A stretch of 64,000 nucleotides of DNA from Micropterix aruncella (lineage: Eukaryota > Arthropoda > Insecta > Lepidoptera > Micropterigidae). The DNA lies in the NCBI GenBank assembly GCA_944548615.1, contig OX155973.1, forward strand, positions 6,411,326 to 6,475,325, given 5' to 3'. The notes below the pieces were generated by a model. It was not told where the DNA came from and ran no database searches. It saw nothing but the letters and a program-made list of their open reading frames with translations. Position 1 is the first letter of the stretch, and every line of letters begins with the position of its first letter. Made by a program: the position numbers and the translations under genes. Below are positions 45,586-54,714 of this stretch, in pieces.

Positions 45586-48387
45586 TTATTTTGTGGAGAC
45601 GAGTAGCACGTACAACAAGGTTATGCTTATGTCTAGTATTAACATTATGAGTGTCACTTTTTTTTTAAACTTGTCAATATTCTTGTGGACATACAACAGA
45701 TTTTCGTATATATATTGTGATGCAACAGTAAGAATATTTATCTCTTTGAATTTTTCTCTAAGTGAAACTCGAGGACCAAGTTTATATATAGCTCTTACAG
45801 CACGTTTCTGTAGTATAAAGATGTTATTGATGTCCGCACAGCTTCCCCAGAGAAGAATCCCATATGACATAATGCTATGAAAGTAACTAAAGTATACTAT
45901 TCTTGCTGTATCTACATCAGTCAGCCGCCTTATTGTTTTAACTGCGTATGCCGCAGAGCTAAGTTTTCCTGACATTTTCTCAATTTGTGGGCCCCATTGT
46001 AATTTGGAGTCAATTGTTATCCCTAGAAACACAGTTGAAGCAACAGGCTCCAGTCTAGTTCCATATATTTCTACATTGGTTTGTACCTGCTTAACATTAG
46101 GTGCAGAAAATTTAATCACTTTGGTTTTTTTTTCATTTAATAGTAGGTTATTTTCATTAAACCAATGGACAACTTTTGAGAGTGCATTGTTAACTTCGTC
46201 ATAATTGTACAATTGTCGACTAATTTTAAACGTCAAAGAAGTATCATCAGCAAACAATACAATTTCGTGATTATTCCTTATGTGAAAGGGTAAATCATTG
46301 ATGTATATTAAGAAGAGAAATGGGCCAAGAATGTAGCCTTGTGGGTCACCCATGGTGACCATTGATCCTGGTGATCTTTTACCGTTTACATCAACCTTCT
46401 GAATTCTATTTCCCAAGTAAGAAGTAAGAAGATCAAGAGCCTTGTTCCTAATGCCATAGTGATGTAATTTCCTAACTAGTGTATCATGGTGTACACAATC
46501 AAATGCCTTAGACAAGTCACAGAAGATGCCTAATGCGTCTTGTGACTCTTCCCAGGCATTTAATATACCTGTCAATAGTTCGGTTCCCGCATCTATAGTT
46601 GAGCAACCCTTCGTAAATCCAAACTGTTTCTTATAAAGTAAATTATATTTGTTAAAATGAGTGTGCAATTGTCTAAGAATTAATTTTTCGAAAATTTTAC
46701 TTAAAGTGGGAAGTACGGAAACTGGTCGAAAATTCGAGGGATCAGAAGTATCGCCAGATTTAAATAATGGTATAACTTTACTATGTTTCATCAGATCAGG
46801 AAACACTCCAGAAGTAACACAACAATTGAATATATGTGCTAGATAAGGTGCGATTATTTCTATGATGTATGAAATAGTTTTTACAGAATATCCCCAAAGG
46901 TCCATAGTTTTCTTTATCTCAATTGTTTTAAAGGCATTTATTATATCATTGCAGTTAACAATAGTGAAAGCGAAGTCGGTAACACATGCGGAAACGCTTT
47001 CTTTAAGTAGCATCTCAGCTGAAATGGAAGACGACTTGAGGGCGTTAGTCGTTATTAACGGTATATTCGTAAAAAATCGCTCAAACTCAGTCGCAACTTC
47101 CATATCCGCTTTAATGTCTAAATTATTTATCTTTAAATGAAAGTCCCTTGTGCGAGCTATAACCCTATTTGTTTCATTGTTAATAATATTCCATGTAGCT
47201 TTAATTTTGTTTGTAGAGTTTTTGATCTTATTCTTCAAATAAATTGACTTAGCAGTGGAACAGGCTCGTTTGAATATTTTGGAATAGTTATTTACATAGT
47301 TCTTAAAAGTCGCACTATGATTATAAGTTTTTTCGTTATACAGTTCATACAATTTATTACGACTTCTGTAAATACCAACAGTTGCCCAATCACTAAAGCA
47401 TAAGCGATCACTGATCGATTTCGTTTTAGGTATGAAGATTCTATTAAATTCAACTCTAATTAATTCAAAGAATGAGTCATAAAGTTGGTCAGGATTGTCA
47501 TGAATTGGCAACCTTTGTAATTTGCTAATTAAGCTAGATTTAAATTCCCCTAGACGGCACTCAGTAATTGGAATAAAACTAATATTTTTTCTTAGAACCC
47601 TAGTGCTTTTCGTAGGAAATGATACTAACTGACCGCAGTGATCAGAGTGCAAAATATTAATTAGTGATTTATAATTGGGTTTTATGTTTGTGAATATATT
47701 ATCTATACAAGTAGCACTTGAGGCAGTTATCCTCGTAGGTTCAAGAAAAACATTATATAAGTTAAATGATCTAAATAAATTTAAAAAGTTACATGTCAAG
47801 GATTTTTTTTCTAATATATTGATGTTAAAGTCTCCACAAATAACAATTGTTTTAGGACTATTGGTTATTTTGAATAAGGCATCTTCCATAATTTTATAAA
47901 AAGCTTCATAAGGCGCACATGGTGGTTTGTATACACTCATAACAATGGTTTCCTCCAATTCTATACATGCAATCTCCAAAACTCGTTCGACAGAGAGGCT
48001 CACAATATCACGTCTTTCTTTAAATTTCAAGCATTTCTTTGTAATTATTATAGAGCCACCACGTATCAACCGAACTCTGTTAAATGAGCTGGCAATCTGA
48101 TGGTTATTGGAACTGAAAATGACCTGATGGCTTTTGAGCCATGATTCTGATATACATAGAATGTCGATATGATTACAATTCAAGAATAATTCTAATTCTA
48201 GCTCTTTGCCTATTACCCCCTGAATATTCTGATGCACCAGATTTATACAATTTTTTGGCATATTTTCTTGAGTAATAACTATTGATGGGGATATCAGATT
48301 ATTTATAATATCAATTTTCTCTGAAGACAATTGTATTAAATTACCATTATTGCTACTTAAGTTTTCATTTTCATTAATTACATACAC
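45586..48387 (-). CDS. LINE ORF2: endonuclease and reverse transcriptase, open
   Basis: 933 residues without a stop. Residues 45-260 are an AP-type endonuclease ('LVHQNIQG', E81 in SESW, 'CGDFNIN' 184-190, 'SDH' 248-250). About 535-790 is the reverse transcriptase: 'NFRPVSVLPTLSKIFEK' 552-568, 'DLSKAFD' 624-630, and the catalytic 'FADDT' 712-716. The C-terminal thumb follows. It would nick target DNA and copy the element's RNA. One oddity is the usual 'GVPQGSILGP', which here reads 'GDPQGYILGP' (680-689), so activity may be reduced. The first codons (MYVI) lie right beside the 3' edge of the 48385 insertion, so the natural start may have been changed. It is not a host gene. Confidence 0.93.
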   Translation of the reverse strand: MYVINENENLSSNNGNLIQLSSEKIDIINNLISPSIVITQENMPKNCINLVHQNIQGVIGKELELELFLNCNHIDILCISESWLKSHQVIFSSNNHQIASSFNRVRLIRGGSIIITKKCLKFKERRDIVSLSVERVLEIACIELEETIVMSVYKPPCAPYEAFYKIMEDALFKITNSPKTIVICGDFNINILEKKSLTCNFLNLFRSFNLYNVFLEPTRITASSATCIDNIFTNIKPNYKSLINILHSDHCGQLVSFPTKSTRVLRKNISFIPITECRLGEFKSSLISKLQRLPIHDNPDQLYDSFFELIRVEFNRIFIPKTKSISDRLCFSDWATVGIYRSRNKLYELYNEKTYNHSATFKNYVNNYSKIFKRACSTAKSIYLKNKIKNSTNKIKATWNIINNETNRVIARTRDFHLKINNLDIKADMEVATEFERFFTNIPLITTNALKSSSISAEMLLKESVSACVTDFAFTIVNCNDIINAFKTIEIKKTMDLWGYSVKTISYIIEIIAPYLAHIFNCCVTSGVFPDLMKHSKVIPLFKSGDTSDPSNFRPVSVLPTLSKIFEKLILRQLHTHFNKYNLLYKKQFGFTKGCSTIDAGTELLTGILNAWEESQDALGIFCDLSKAFDCVHHDTLVRKLHHYGIRNKALDLLTSYLGNRIQKVDVNGKRSPGSMVTMGDPQGYILGPFLFLIYINDLPFHIRNNHEIVLFADDTSLTFKISRQLYNYDEVNNALSKVVHWFNENNLLLNEKKTKVIKFSAPNVKQVQTNVEIYGTRLEPVASTVFLGITIDSKLQWGPQIEKMSGKLSSAAYAVKTIRRLTDVDTARIVYFSYFHSIMSYGILLWGSCADINNIFILQKRAVRAIYKLGPRVSLREKFKEINILTVASQYIYENLLYVHKNIDKFKKKVTLIMLILDISITLLYVLLVSTK

Positions 48388-48651
48388 TCAGAAAAAAACA
48401 TGGTGAATTTGACAACAAAAAGTTGTTAAATATGAGCCATCAAGGTAAAATAGTGGGAGCCACAACGCCAAAATTGTCGAAAAACATTGCTTATATGACA
48501 GAGCATAGCATTGTTAATTTCACAAAGGCGCGCTTTCACAACTTTACTTTGATGGCTCATATTTCACAATTTTACTTTGTGAAATTCGCAATGTTAACAC
48601 ATTGCGAATTTCACAACTTTACTCTGTTGATTCGCAATCAATTCCGCCTTT

Positions 48652-48955
48652 CAACCTTGTGGGTTTAGCAATGCGCACTTTGCTTTATTAGCAACTTTCA
48701 AGTTGTGTTTCTAACAGAGTTGTGGTTCAACCTTGTGGGTTTAGCAATGCGCACTTGGCTTTATTAGCAACTTTCAAGTTGTGTTTCTAACAGAGTTGTG
48801 GTTCAACCTTGTGGGTTTAGCAATGCGCACTTTGCTTTATTAGCAACTTTCAAGTTGTGTTTCTAACAGAGTTGTGGTTCAACCTTGTGGGTTTAGCAAT
48901 GCGCACTTTGCTTTATTAGCAACTTTCAAGTTGTGTTTCTAACAACTTGAAAGTT
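48652..48955 (+). repeat. Four tandem copies of a 76-bp unit
   Basis: Units start at 48652, 48728, 48804 and 48880 with 'caaccttgtgggtttagcaa' and are almost identical, so the array amplified recently. The last unit runs into an inverted copy ('caactttcaagttgtgtttc' followed by 'aacttgaaagttgctaataa'), which makes a hairpin. Confidence 0.95.
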
Positions 48956-48979
48956 GCTAATAAAGCAACGTACGCATTG

Positions 48980-49142
48980 CTCCAGATCTTCAGCATATTT
49001 TATTTGTACTGCTGTATACTATACAACCGCTGTGTAAATATTAATTGCAGGGAAAACGAAATCCATTATTGCTATTCCTGCAATATTTACACTGCGGTTG
49101 ACCAGGAACAGCATTGCAAATAAAACCTGAAGAAGATCTGAA
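48980..49142. repeat. Long imperfect hairpin
   Basis: Arms 'agatcttcagcatattttat...gtaaatattaattgcagg' (48982-49052) and 'cctgcaatatttacactgcg...aataaaacctgaagaagatct' (49076-49141) are complementary with a few bulges. The loop is about 20 nt. Confidence 0.85.
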
Positions 49143-49489
49143 GCCTATGTTGCATTACTTGTGCATGTTTGTGTATCCAATAACCTAAAACATAAACAAC
49201 AGTTACACAAAATAAAACATTTATTTATTTACAACTGACATACATGTTATAACAAAAGGAGTGTTTAATTTTAATTTTACTCGAATAATTTTATGTGGAG
49301 ACAGAGTTTAGGTCGGAAATAGAAAATTTCCATACAAAATAGTCTTCCAAAACTTGAAAGACGTTTCTGTAATATTTTGTATAGAAACCTATGATTTCCG
49401 TGTTAATCTCTGTCTTCTCTTAAAACCAAGATTAACAAACATAAGAAGCCATAAATTTACAGATTACAGTTTTATTCATACATGTATAG

Positions 49490-50288
49490 AAATAGAAATA
49501 GAAATATTTTTATTGTCCGAAATTGTGGTGGTACATTTATGGTGATAATGCGTAAAACTATGTATCTCACAATTACCTGTTATTAAAACAGATTGACAAA
49601 TTTACTTATGTGCTAAATTGACTTATCTGCTAATTATAATATCTTATTAAAAATGTAATTATTTCACTGGTTTAACATCTAAAAAATCTAAACAGACCGG
49701 ATAAGTAGAACTAACAGTAGAAGACAATTAGAAAAAATAATTCACCAATAATATAAAAAATAAAGAAAAAATCAAAATCAAGGAATAATCGAAATTCCGC
49801 CTATAAATACGAAATGTATATAATTTAAAATGTAACAGTAGAAAACAATTAATAAAAAATAATTCACCAATAATATAAAAAATAATGAAAAAAAATCAAA
49901 ATCAAGGAATAATCAAAAATCCGCCTATAAATACGAAATGTATATAATTGAAAATTTGTAATCTTCCTAATTGAATTATTGTAAAAACAAAATGAAAATG
50001 CATGCCTACAATATAATATTATGAGAAATATTCGTTTAATGTGTAAAAGCTTTTATCGATAAGCCATTTTTTCAACGCTGCGGTAAACTCTTTTCTTTTT
50101 ATTTCTTTGATATTTGCAGGTAGGTGGTTATAGATTTTTATTGCATTGTATAACATTCCTTTTTTAAATAGAGTTAAATTTGGCTTGGGTGCTTGTAGCT
50201 CATGTTTATTTCGTGTGTTATAGCCGTGTTCAACATTGTTTGTTTTGAAATACTGATCGTGGTCCCTTATAATTTTGCAGGTTTCCAA
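49490..50288 (-). pseudogene. LINE C-terminal fragment inside the 4.3-kb element
   Basis: The minus-strand frame at 50288-50019 gives 'HGYNTRNKHELQAPKPNLTL' and 'AIKIYNHLPANIKE', ending in 'KKWLIDKSFY' and a stop. This is the terminal region of Jockey/CR1 LINE proteins. Its 3' UTR contains two diverged copies of a segment of about 110 bp (near 49740 and 49850). The tail is a TTTCTA-rich run at about 49490-49512. Confidence 0.75.
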
Positions 50289-50455
50289 GATTTATTTATT
50301 TAGAGTAGGTATTACAAAATTTAACTAGTACATTTTACCATGTCACACTGTATGTAAATGAGGCAATAGCAGAAAACTGATTCTTATTGTGACTGAGACA
50401 TGGTTATGACCGAAAGTCGCCTAACTAGGCCTGAGCCTGTTCTAAGGCTGACTTG
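50289..50455 (-). repeat. LINE-tail repeat shared with 9605-9775
   Basis: Nearly identical to 9605-9775. It starts with an ATTT-rich tail right at the 5' edge of the preceding LINE fragment, which suggests insertion of one tail next to another. Confidence 0.7.
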
Positions 50456-51109
50456 AGCAATTTTCTTTGTGCATTATGATTACTATTTATTAACAATGCA
50501 TATATTCCTAGACACAATCAAATAAAACTAATTATTAAAATAGTCTACAAAAAATTAAATTAAAAATAGAAAATTCAAATCTTTTTAAAATAAAAATAAA
50601 ATACGATAAAACTAAATCTAATCCAAATAATAAATAAAACAAAATCAACATTAGAATAATCAGAATTAATAAAAATGCAAATGGATTGTCACTTTTTAAA
50701 GTTACAAGATGTTACAAGATGTTGACAAGATGTTGCAGGTTTCCAAGAGGTTTCCCTTATAAACTCTTTTATGATTTTTCTAACTCACCGCCGCCCTGGC
50801 AGATGATGAACCAGCCACAGCAGATGACAAAAACTTCTCTGTAGCATCAATCTGAGTATTACGCGAAGAGACAGTATGTGTTCAGGACCCTTCTGTAACA
50901 AAAAAAATATCCAGCCTTATTACAGGTTCAATATCATATTATGCTATGATAGGAAATATACTGCAGTTAAAACTAAATTGCAATTAATTCAGTTTTTTTT
51001 ACCAATAGGCATTCAATTATATTCGATACAAGCAAAATGTGTTATTTTTAAATTACTGTGGAAATTTTAATTAATTTATTTAAAATGGTGCACTATGAAA
51101 TCTACACAA
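50456..51109. other. AT-rich interior of the 4.3-kb element
   Basis: No recognisable coding. A short 'gttacaagat'/'gttgacaagatgttgcagg' repeat at 50700-50745 resembles the edge of the 50288 LINE fragment. Confidence 0.5.
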
Positions 51110-51385
51110 ACCGCCATGTGAAGGCATGCTGTAAAATTGTTAAACTCACAAGCTGTTAAACTGTTAACCCCGCAGTTTAGAGCATTGAGGTAATAACAAT
51201 GTCAAAAAAAATTGTTAGCGCCAAAATTTTATATTGTTGATACCGCAATTTTTGCATTCGACAAAGAAAACGTTGCTGACCCCGCAAAGGGTAATTTGTC
51301 TTCGTTACAATATTCTATGGTTAATTTCGCAATTTTTCGCTCGCAATGTAAAAATGCAGCATTGTCTAGAAAAAAAATCTATAGT
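51110..51385 (+). repeat. Internal duplicate of the right end of the 4.3-kb element
   Basis: Matches 52440-52694 over about 250 bp ('gagcattgaggtaataacaa', 'gctgaccccgcaaagggtaa', 'ggttaatttcgcaatttttc') but lacks the final CTGAGTG terminus. Confidence 0.9.
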
Positions 51386-51597
51386 TTAGGTATTATTCTA
51401 GATTATTGATCTTTCAATATCATTCGACTATATTCACCACGCTGATTCCGAAACGAGGTATCTAAAGTAGAATAGTTTCGGTACAATGTAGTCACAGCCA
51501 TACAACTCAAAGGTGGCGGAACGGCCGCGTGTTCTTATGTTATCGTGCGATGAGACGCCAATACAGACTCGATAAATATTTTTTTCAAAAAACTTAC

Positions 51598-51672
51598 CCT
51601 GGAACGTTGCGACAGGTGTACGAGGTTGTTCGATATTAAGAAATCCAGCAGTAGCTGCTGTTCTTTCTCCAT
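51598..51672 (-). CDS. Possible first coding exon in the 4.3-kb element
   Basis: On the minus strand an ATG with a good initiation context (AAAAATGG) opens 25 codons ('MEKEQQLLLDFLISNNLVHL'...) that end exactly at an AGG|GTAAGT donor (51598/51597), phase 0. About 110-220 bp upstream is a GC- and CpG-rich patch (51780-51890), as at a promoter. Downstream exons cannot be seen. The peptide matches nothing I know. Fortuitous ATG-to-donor spacing is the alternative, and the mRNA would have to run through repeat-rich sequence. Confidence 0.35.
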
Positions 51673-51774
51673 TTTTCTGAGATGTCGCCACTTAATCACT
51701 GATTGCACTTTTGAACAGTTCCTAATTGTGCTTTTAATTCTTTCTTGAAAATACGACGCCGTAAAATGCACTTG

Positions 51775-51895
51775 ATCAGAGCGAGCGCTCCGCCCGCGCG
51801 CTTGTTACAGACTGGAATCAACTGGAATAGCGTCGCAAACAAACAGCCGAGCGGCGAGCGTGTCGCGACTTGCGCGCGCGGCGGGATTTTGACAA
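51775..51895 (-). promoter_or_regulatory. GC/CpG-rich promoter-like patch
   Basis: 'gcgctccgcccgcgcgc', 'gccgagcggcgagcgtgtcg' and 'gcgcgcgcggcggg' stand out sharply from AT-rich surroundings. The patch lies just upstream of the exon-like segment at 51598-51672. No TATA box was identified. Confidence 0.35.
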
Positions 51896-52099
51896 CGTAT
51901 AGGAAAGCCCCCAACTTTGTAGAAAATAAACGTTGCGGTTTTGACAATTATAGTTTGAGTTTTTCTCAAACCTATCTGCCATTAAGAAAAAATCTACGTC
52001 AAAGTTGTGTTAATATCAATTTAAAAACATTGAGGAATTATGAAAACATTGCCTTATTCACAACTTACGTAGTTACTAGCTAGCGTTGCTAGTAAAAGT

Positions 52100-52440
52100 T
52101 GCTAGCGCGGCAACGTATAAAATCAATGTCTCGCTTACATTGTGGAACTGACAAACCAACTATGTTAATCATGGACATTGCTAATTTATCCACAACATTA
52201 AAAAAGCAATGTTCCGCTTACATTGTGAAACTCACAATACTCACCTATGTGAATTCCACAGATTAGCACATTGCTAATTTATCAAAGTACCGTAAAGTTG
52301 CCATCGTCGCAATGTATAAAATCAATATTCTGCTTACATTGTGAAAATCACAATCTTTAACTATGTGAATTCCGCAGATTAGCACGTTGTCAATTTATCA
52401 AAGTAGCGGAACATTGCTATCGCCGCAACGTATAAAATCA
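52100..52440. repeat. Diverged 116-bp subterminal repeats
   Basis: 'gcaacgtataaaatcaatg' or a variant starts at 52110, 52309 and 52425. Each is followed by 'cttacattgtgaaactcaca' and 'gattagcacattgctaattt'-type blocks. The last full period is 116 bp. Confidence 0.85.
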
Positions 52441-52705
52441 ATGTTACGTTTACATTGTTAAACTCACAAGCTGTAAAATTGTTAACCCCGCAGTTTAGAG
52501 CATTGAGGTAATAACAATGTCGAAAAAAATTGTTAGCGCCACAATTTTATATTGTTGATTCCGCAATTTTTGCATTCGACAAAGTAAGCGTTGCTGACCC
52601 CGCAAAGGGTAATTTGTCATTGCCACAATATTCTATGGTTAATTTCGCAATTTTTCGCTCGCAATGTAAAAATGCAGCGTTGTCTAGTAAAAATTTCTCT
52701 GAGTG
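52440..52705 (-). repeat. Right subterminal region of the 4.3-kb element
   Basis: Duplicated internally at 51110-51385. Ends in the inverted terminus CTGAGTG at 52705. Confidence 0.85.
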
Positions 52706-52736
52706 TAGCCAGAGTTTCGCTCTATTGTCTTAAAGT

Positions 52737-53687
52737 CTAATTTAAAGAATATGCAACATATTCTGAATTGTCATTACTTAATGTCAAATCCTTTAACTGC
52801 TCATTAGTAGCAGTGGTGTTTGCCGATGTTTTGCCTGAGTAATTCAAACAATATGATAGCCCATTTGCTAACTGTTTCTTGCAAAAATTTGAAAGATAAA
52901 CATTATCTATTGTGAAAGAGTAAAAATACTTATCAAAAGTATTTATGTCAAATAATTGGAACTTGTCATCATACAATGTCAACGTATGTAATTTATTATT
53001 TAGTTTATATCTAGACATATTTTCCATTTCGGACAACAATTTACTATAAGGAAAAGCAAATAGGACAATTTTTTTCACATTTAACTGTGCCAATAATTCA
53101 AAATATTTTATTAATACATGTATATTTGCGTTTCCCCTTCTCCCAATAAAAATAATTAATGTAGTGTCAGGACAATAACAACTATTAACTATTTTTTCTA
53201 ATATTTGAGTAAATCTGGCACCGGGAAAGCAATGATTAGCTACCAGTTCTCCGGATGTTTGTAACATTAATTGGCCCATATTTTTACCTATTTCATCACT
53301 GTACATAATTACTTTGGTGTGATTTTCTTTGCTATCTTTATGTAATGATTTTTGGGAAGTAACATTACTAAGACTATCATTCAACTCCACACCCTGGGTG
53401 TGCAATAGAGATATTGTAGTTCCATCTTCAACACTGTGATTATTTACTTTATTTACAACCTGTTTGGTTGATTTTCCAGAATCTTCGTAGGACAAGTCAA
53501 TTGCCATGACAGGAAGGCCGCTCATATTTGAGCAGGCAGAAACTGACGCTATGTCTGGAGCGCTAACGATCAGTTTCTCAAACAGCGACTGTGAATGTGC
53601 AGCCGTGAAATTCTGCTTCGTGGGTTTCGACAGGTTCATATTTCCCGACCTAATGTGTATTCTACTGACGCGATCGATTGTACACAT
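52737..53687 (-). CDS. LINE ORF1: SGNH-esterase-like protein
   Basis: 316 residues open to a TAG. The N-terminal ~110 residues are Ser/Thr-rich with no Cys-His knuckle or PHD finger. About 127-290 resembles the esterase (SGNH) domain in ORF1 of some CR1/Jockey-related LINEs: 'KVIMYSDEIGKNMG' stands where a 'GDS' block is expected, then 'CFPGARFTQIL', 'LIIFIGRRGNAN' in place of 'GTND', and a final 'NVYLSNFCKKQLANGL' like the D-x-x-H block. The classical catalytic residues look replaced. In such LINEs ORF1 protein binds the RNA or membranes and is needed for retrotransposition. The true start may be the internal Met (MNLSKP), because a MITE lies right at the 5' edge (53689) and may have removed codons. 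Confidence 0.75.
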   Translation of the reverse strand: MCTIDRVSRIHIRSGNMNLSKPTKQNFTAAHSQSLFEKLIVSAPDIASVSACSNMSGLPVMAIDLSYEDSGKSTKQVVNKVNNHSVEDGTTISLLHTQGVELNDSLSNVTSQKSLHKDSKENHTKVIMYSDEIGKNMGQLMLQTSGELVANHCFPGARFTQILEKIVNSCYCPDTTLIIFIGRRGNANIHVLIKYFELLAQLNVKKIVLFAFPYSKLLSEMENMSRYKLNNKLHTLTLYDDKFQLFDINTFDKYFYSFTIDNVYLSNFCKKQLANGLSYCLNYSGKTSANTTATNEQLKDLTLSNDNSEYVAYSLN

Positions 53688-53688
53688 T

Positions 53689-53992
53689 GGGCCTGATTGC
53701 GTTTCTCTGTGAACTAAATTTGAAATTAGTTCAAGCGAACGAGATAGAGCAATACATTAAAGCGGAATATGAAACGAACGATCGTCGATAAAAACTACCT
53801 GTCAAACTTATACTCGTGCGAGTAAATTTGAACACATGACGTGCGGTGTTAGATTTAGATGCTTAATATTTTGTAGTTTTAATGTGAAAAAGTGACAACC
53901 GTTCATTTCACATTCCGCTCTATCGTATTGCCCTGTCTCGTTCACACGAACAAATTTCAGATGTTAGTTTACGAAGAAACGTAATCGAGCCC
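53689..53992. mobile_element. Harbinger-type foldback MITE, copy 2
   Basis: Exact 3-bp TSD ATT at 53686-53688 and 53993-53995. Ends GGGCCTGATTGCG and GTAATCGAGCCC. Inserted at the 5' edge of LINE ORF1. Confidence 0.9.
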
Positions 53993-54273
53993 ATTAGCAA
54001 CACTGCGACAGACCAGCTTTTAAAAATATACGGCCGCCGCTCTAAAATTTTGATTTTTACAGAGGTTATTTACTTTCCGACATCTCTGATGCAACTTTTC
54101 TAGGTAAGAACGTAAGATTTTTCTGTAACTAGTTTAATGTTTTGTGTTTGGCGTTCCGTTTGCACGCAATAGTGACTGGTAGGGATATATTTATGTATTC
54201 TTTGTAATTCATAAAGGTGCAATTTTTGATTCACATTAACACAGCCAGAAATGTGTTGATGATTACATCAGTT

Positions 54274-54308
54274 GGGGATACAATGGACAAGTTGTCCATT
54301 GTATCCCC
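54274..54308. repeat. Perfect 17-bp stem hairpin
   Basis: Two perfectly complementary 17-bp arms, GGGGATACAATGGACAA and TTGTCCATTGTATCCCC, with a single G between them. The LINE at 45325-54273 entered at this palindrome. Confidence 0.97.
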
Positions 54309-54714
54309 GATATACATGTTAATGTGTAGCACTGCTTTACCTGTTCCTTACATTACCTGTTTTATATTTAAAACGTAAACGAATTAGAAAGATGTCTGTT
54401 ACTTAATCAGTGTTTGTGTAGGTACTCCAAACTGCATATCCATACCATCCCCAGGTGTCTTCCAAAGTATCCCCGTACACGGGGATAGTTTGGACAGATG
54501 GATTGCATGTAATTTACGGCCATTTTAGAATAAATAATACTATTGGAAAGTTTATATTATCAGTAAATAAACCGAAAGGACTACTCTAAACATTAGCCTA
54601 TAAACTAAAAAGGTAAAGTACTTAGTAACTAAGTACTAGTAAACTAAAAAAGTAAAGACATAAAAATAAAAAATAAAATCCAAAAAGTGGCCAAACCATC
54701 CCCGGTTTCCCCTA

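Larger units (their letters stand above)
48385..52705. mobile_element. 4.3-kb CACTCAG-ended TIR element, CACTA-like candidate
   Basis: Starts CACTCAGAAAAAAA and ends TTTCTCTGAGTG, flanked by TA (48383-48384 and 52706-52707), and lies precisely between ORF1 and ORF2 of a LINE. Both subterminal regions are dense in short repeats ('acattgtgaaactcacaa', 'caatttttcgctcgcaatg'). It also holds a 76-bp tandem array, a long hairpin, 116-bp repeats, a 0.25-kb internal duplicate of its right end, a GC-rich promoter-like patch and an exon-like ORF. CACT termini, a 2-bp TSD and subterminal repeats recall CACTA/EnSpm elements, but no transposase is recognisable, so the class is an inference. Confidence 0.7.
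45325..54273 (-). mobile_element. Nearly full-length LINE (Jockey/CR1 superfamily) with 10-bp TSD
   Basis: GGGGATACAA occurs at 45315-45324 and 54274-54283, exactly outside the element. On the minus strand the order is 5' UTR (54273-53996), ORF1 (to 52737), ORF2 (48387-45586), then a 3' UTR with AATAAA near 45360 and a GATTTT-rich tail. Two later insertions interrupt it: a MITE at 53689-53992 and a 4.3-kb TIR element at 48385-52705. Without them it is about 4.3 kb. Confidence 0.88.
45289..54712. mobile_element. TA-flanked element (GGGGARACCGGGG ends) split by a LINE
   Basis: The left end GGGGAGACCGGGGTTGGTTTGG follows TA at 45287-45288. The right end CCAAACCATCCCCGGTTTCCCC precedes TA at 54713-54714. 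With the LINE (45325-54273) and one TSD removed, about 465 bp remain, rich in 'cggggata' repeats and with a perfect hairpin at 54274-54308. It is a non-autonomous DNA element; TA flanks suggest Tc1/mariner-type. Confidence 0.8.

Noticed and set aside
48652..48955. Regularly spaced repeats that might look like a CRISPR array
   Set aside because: Units are contiguous 76-bp monomers with no unique spacers, in an insect genome, inside a transposon.
51745..52083. 112-codon + strand frame across the GC-rich patch
   Set aside because: It runs antisense to the better exon-like ORF and ends in subterminal repeats; GC-rich sequence simply lacks stops.
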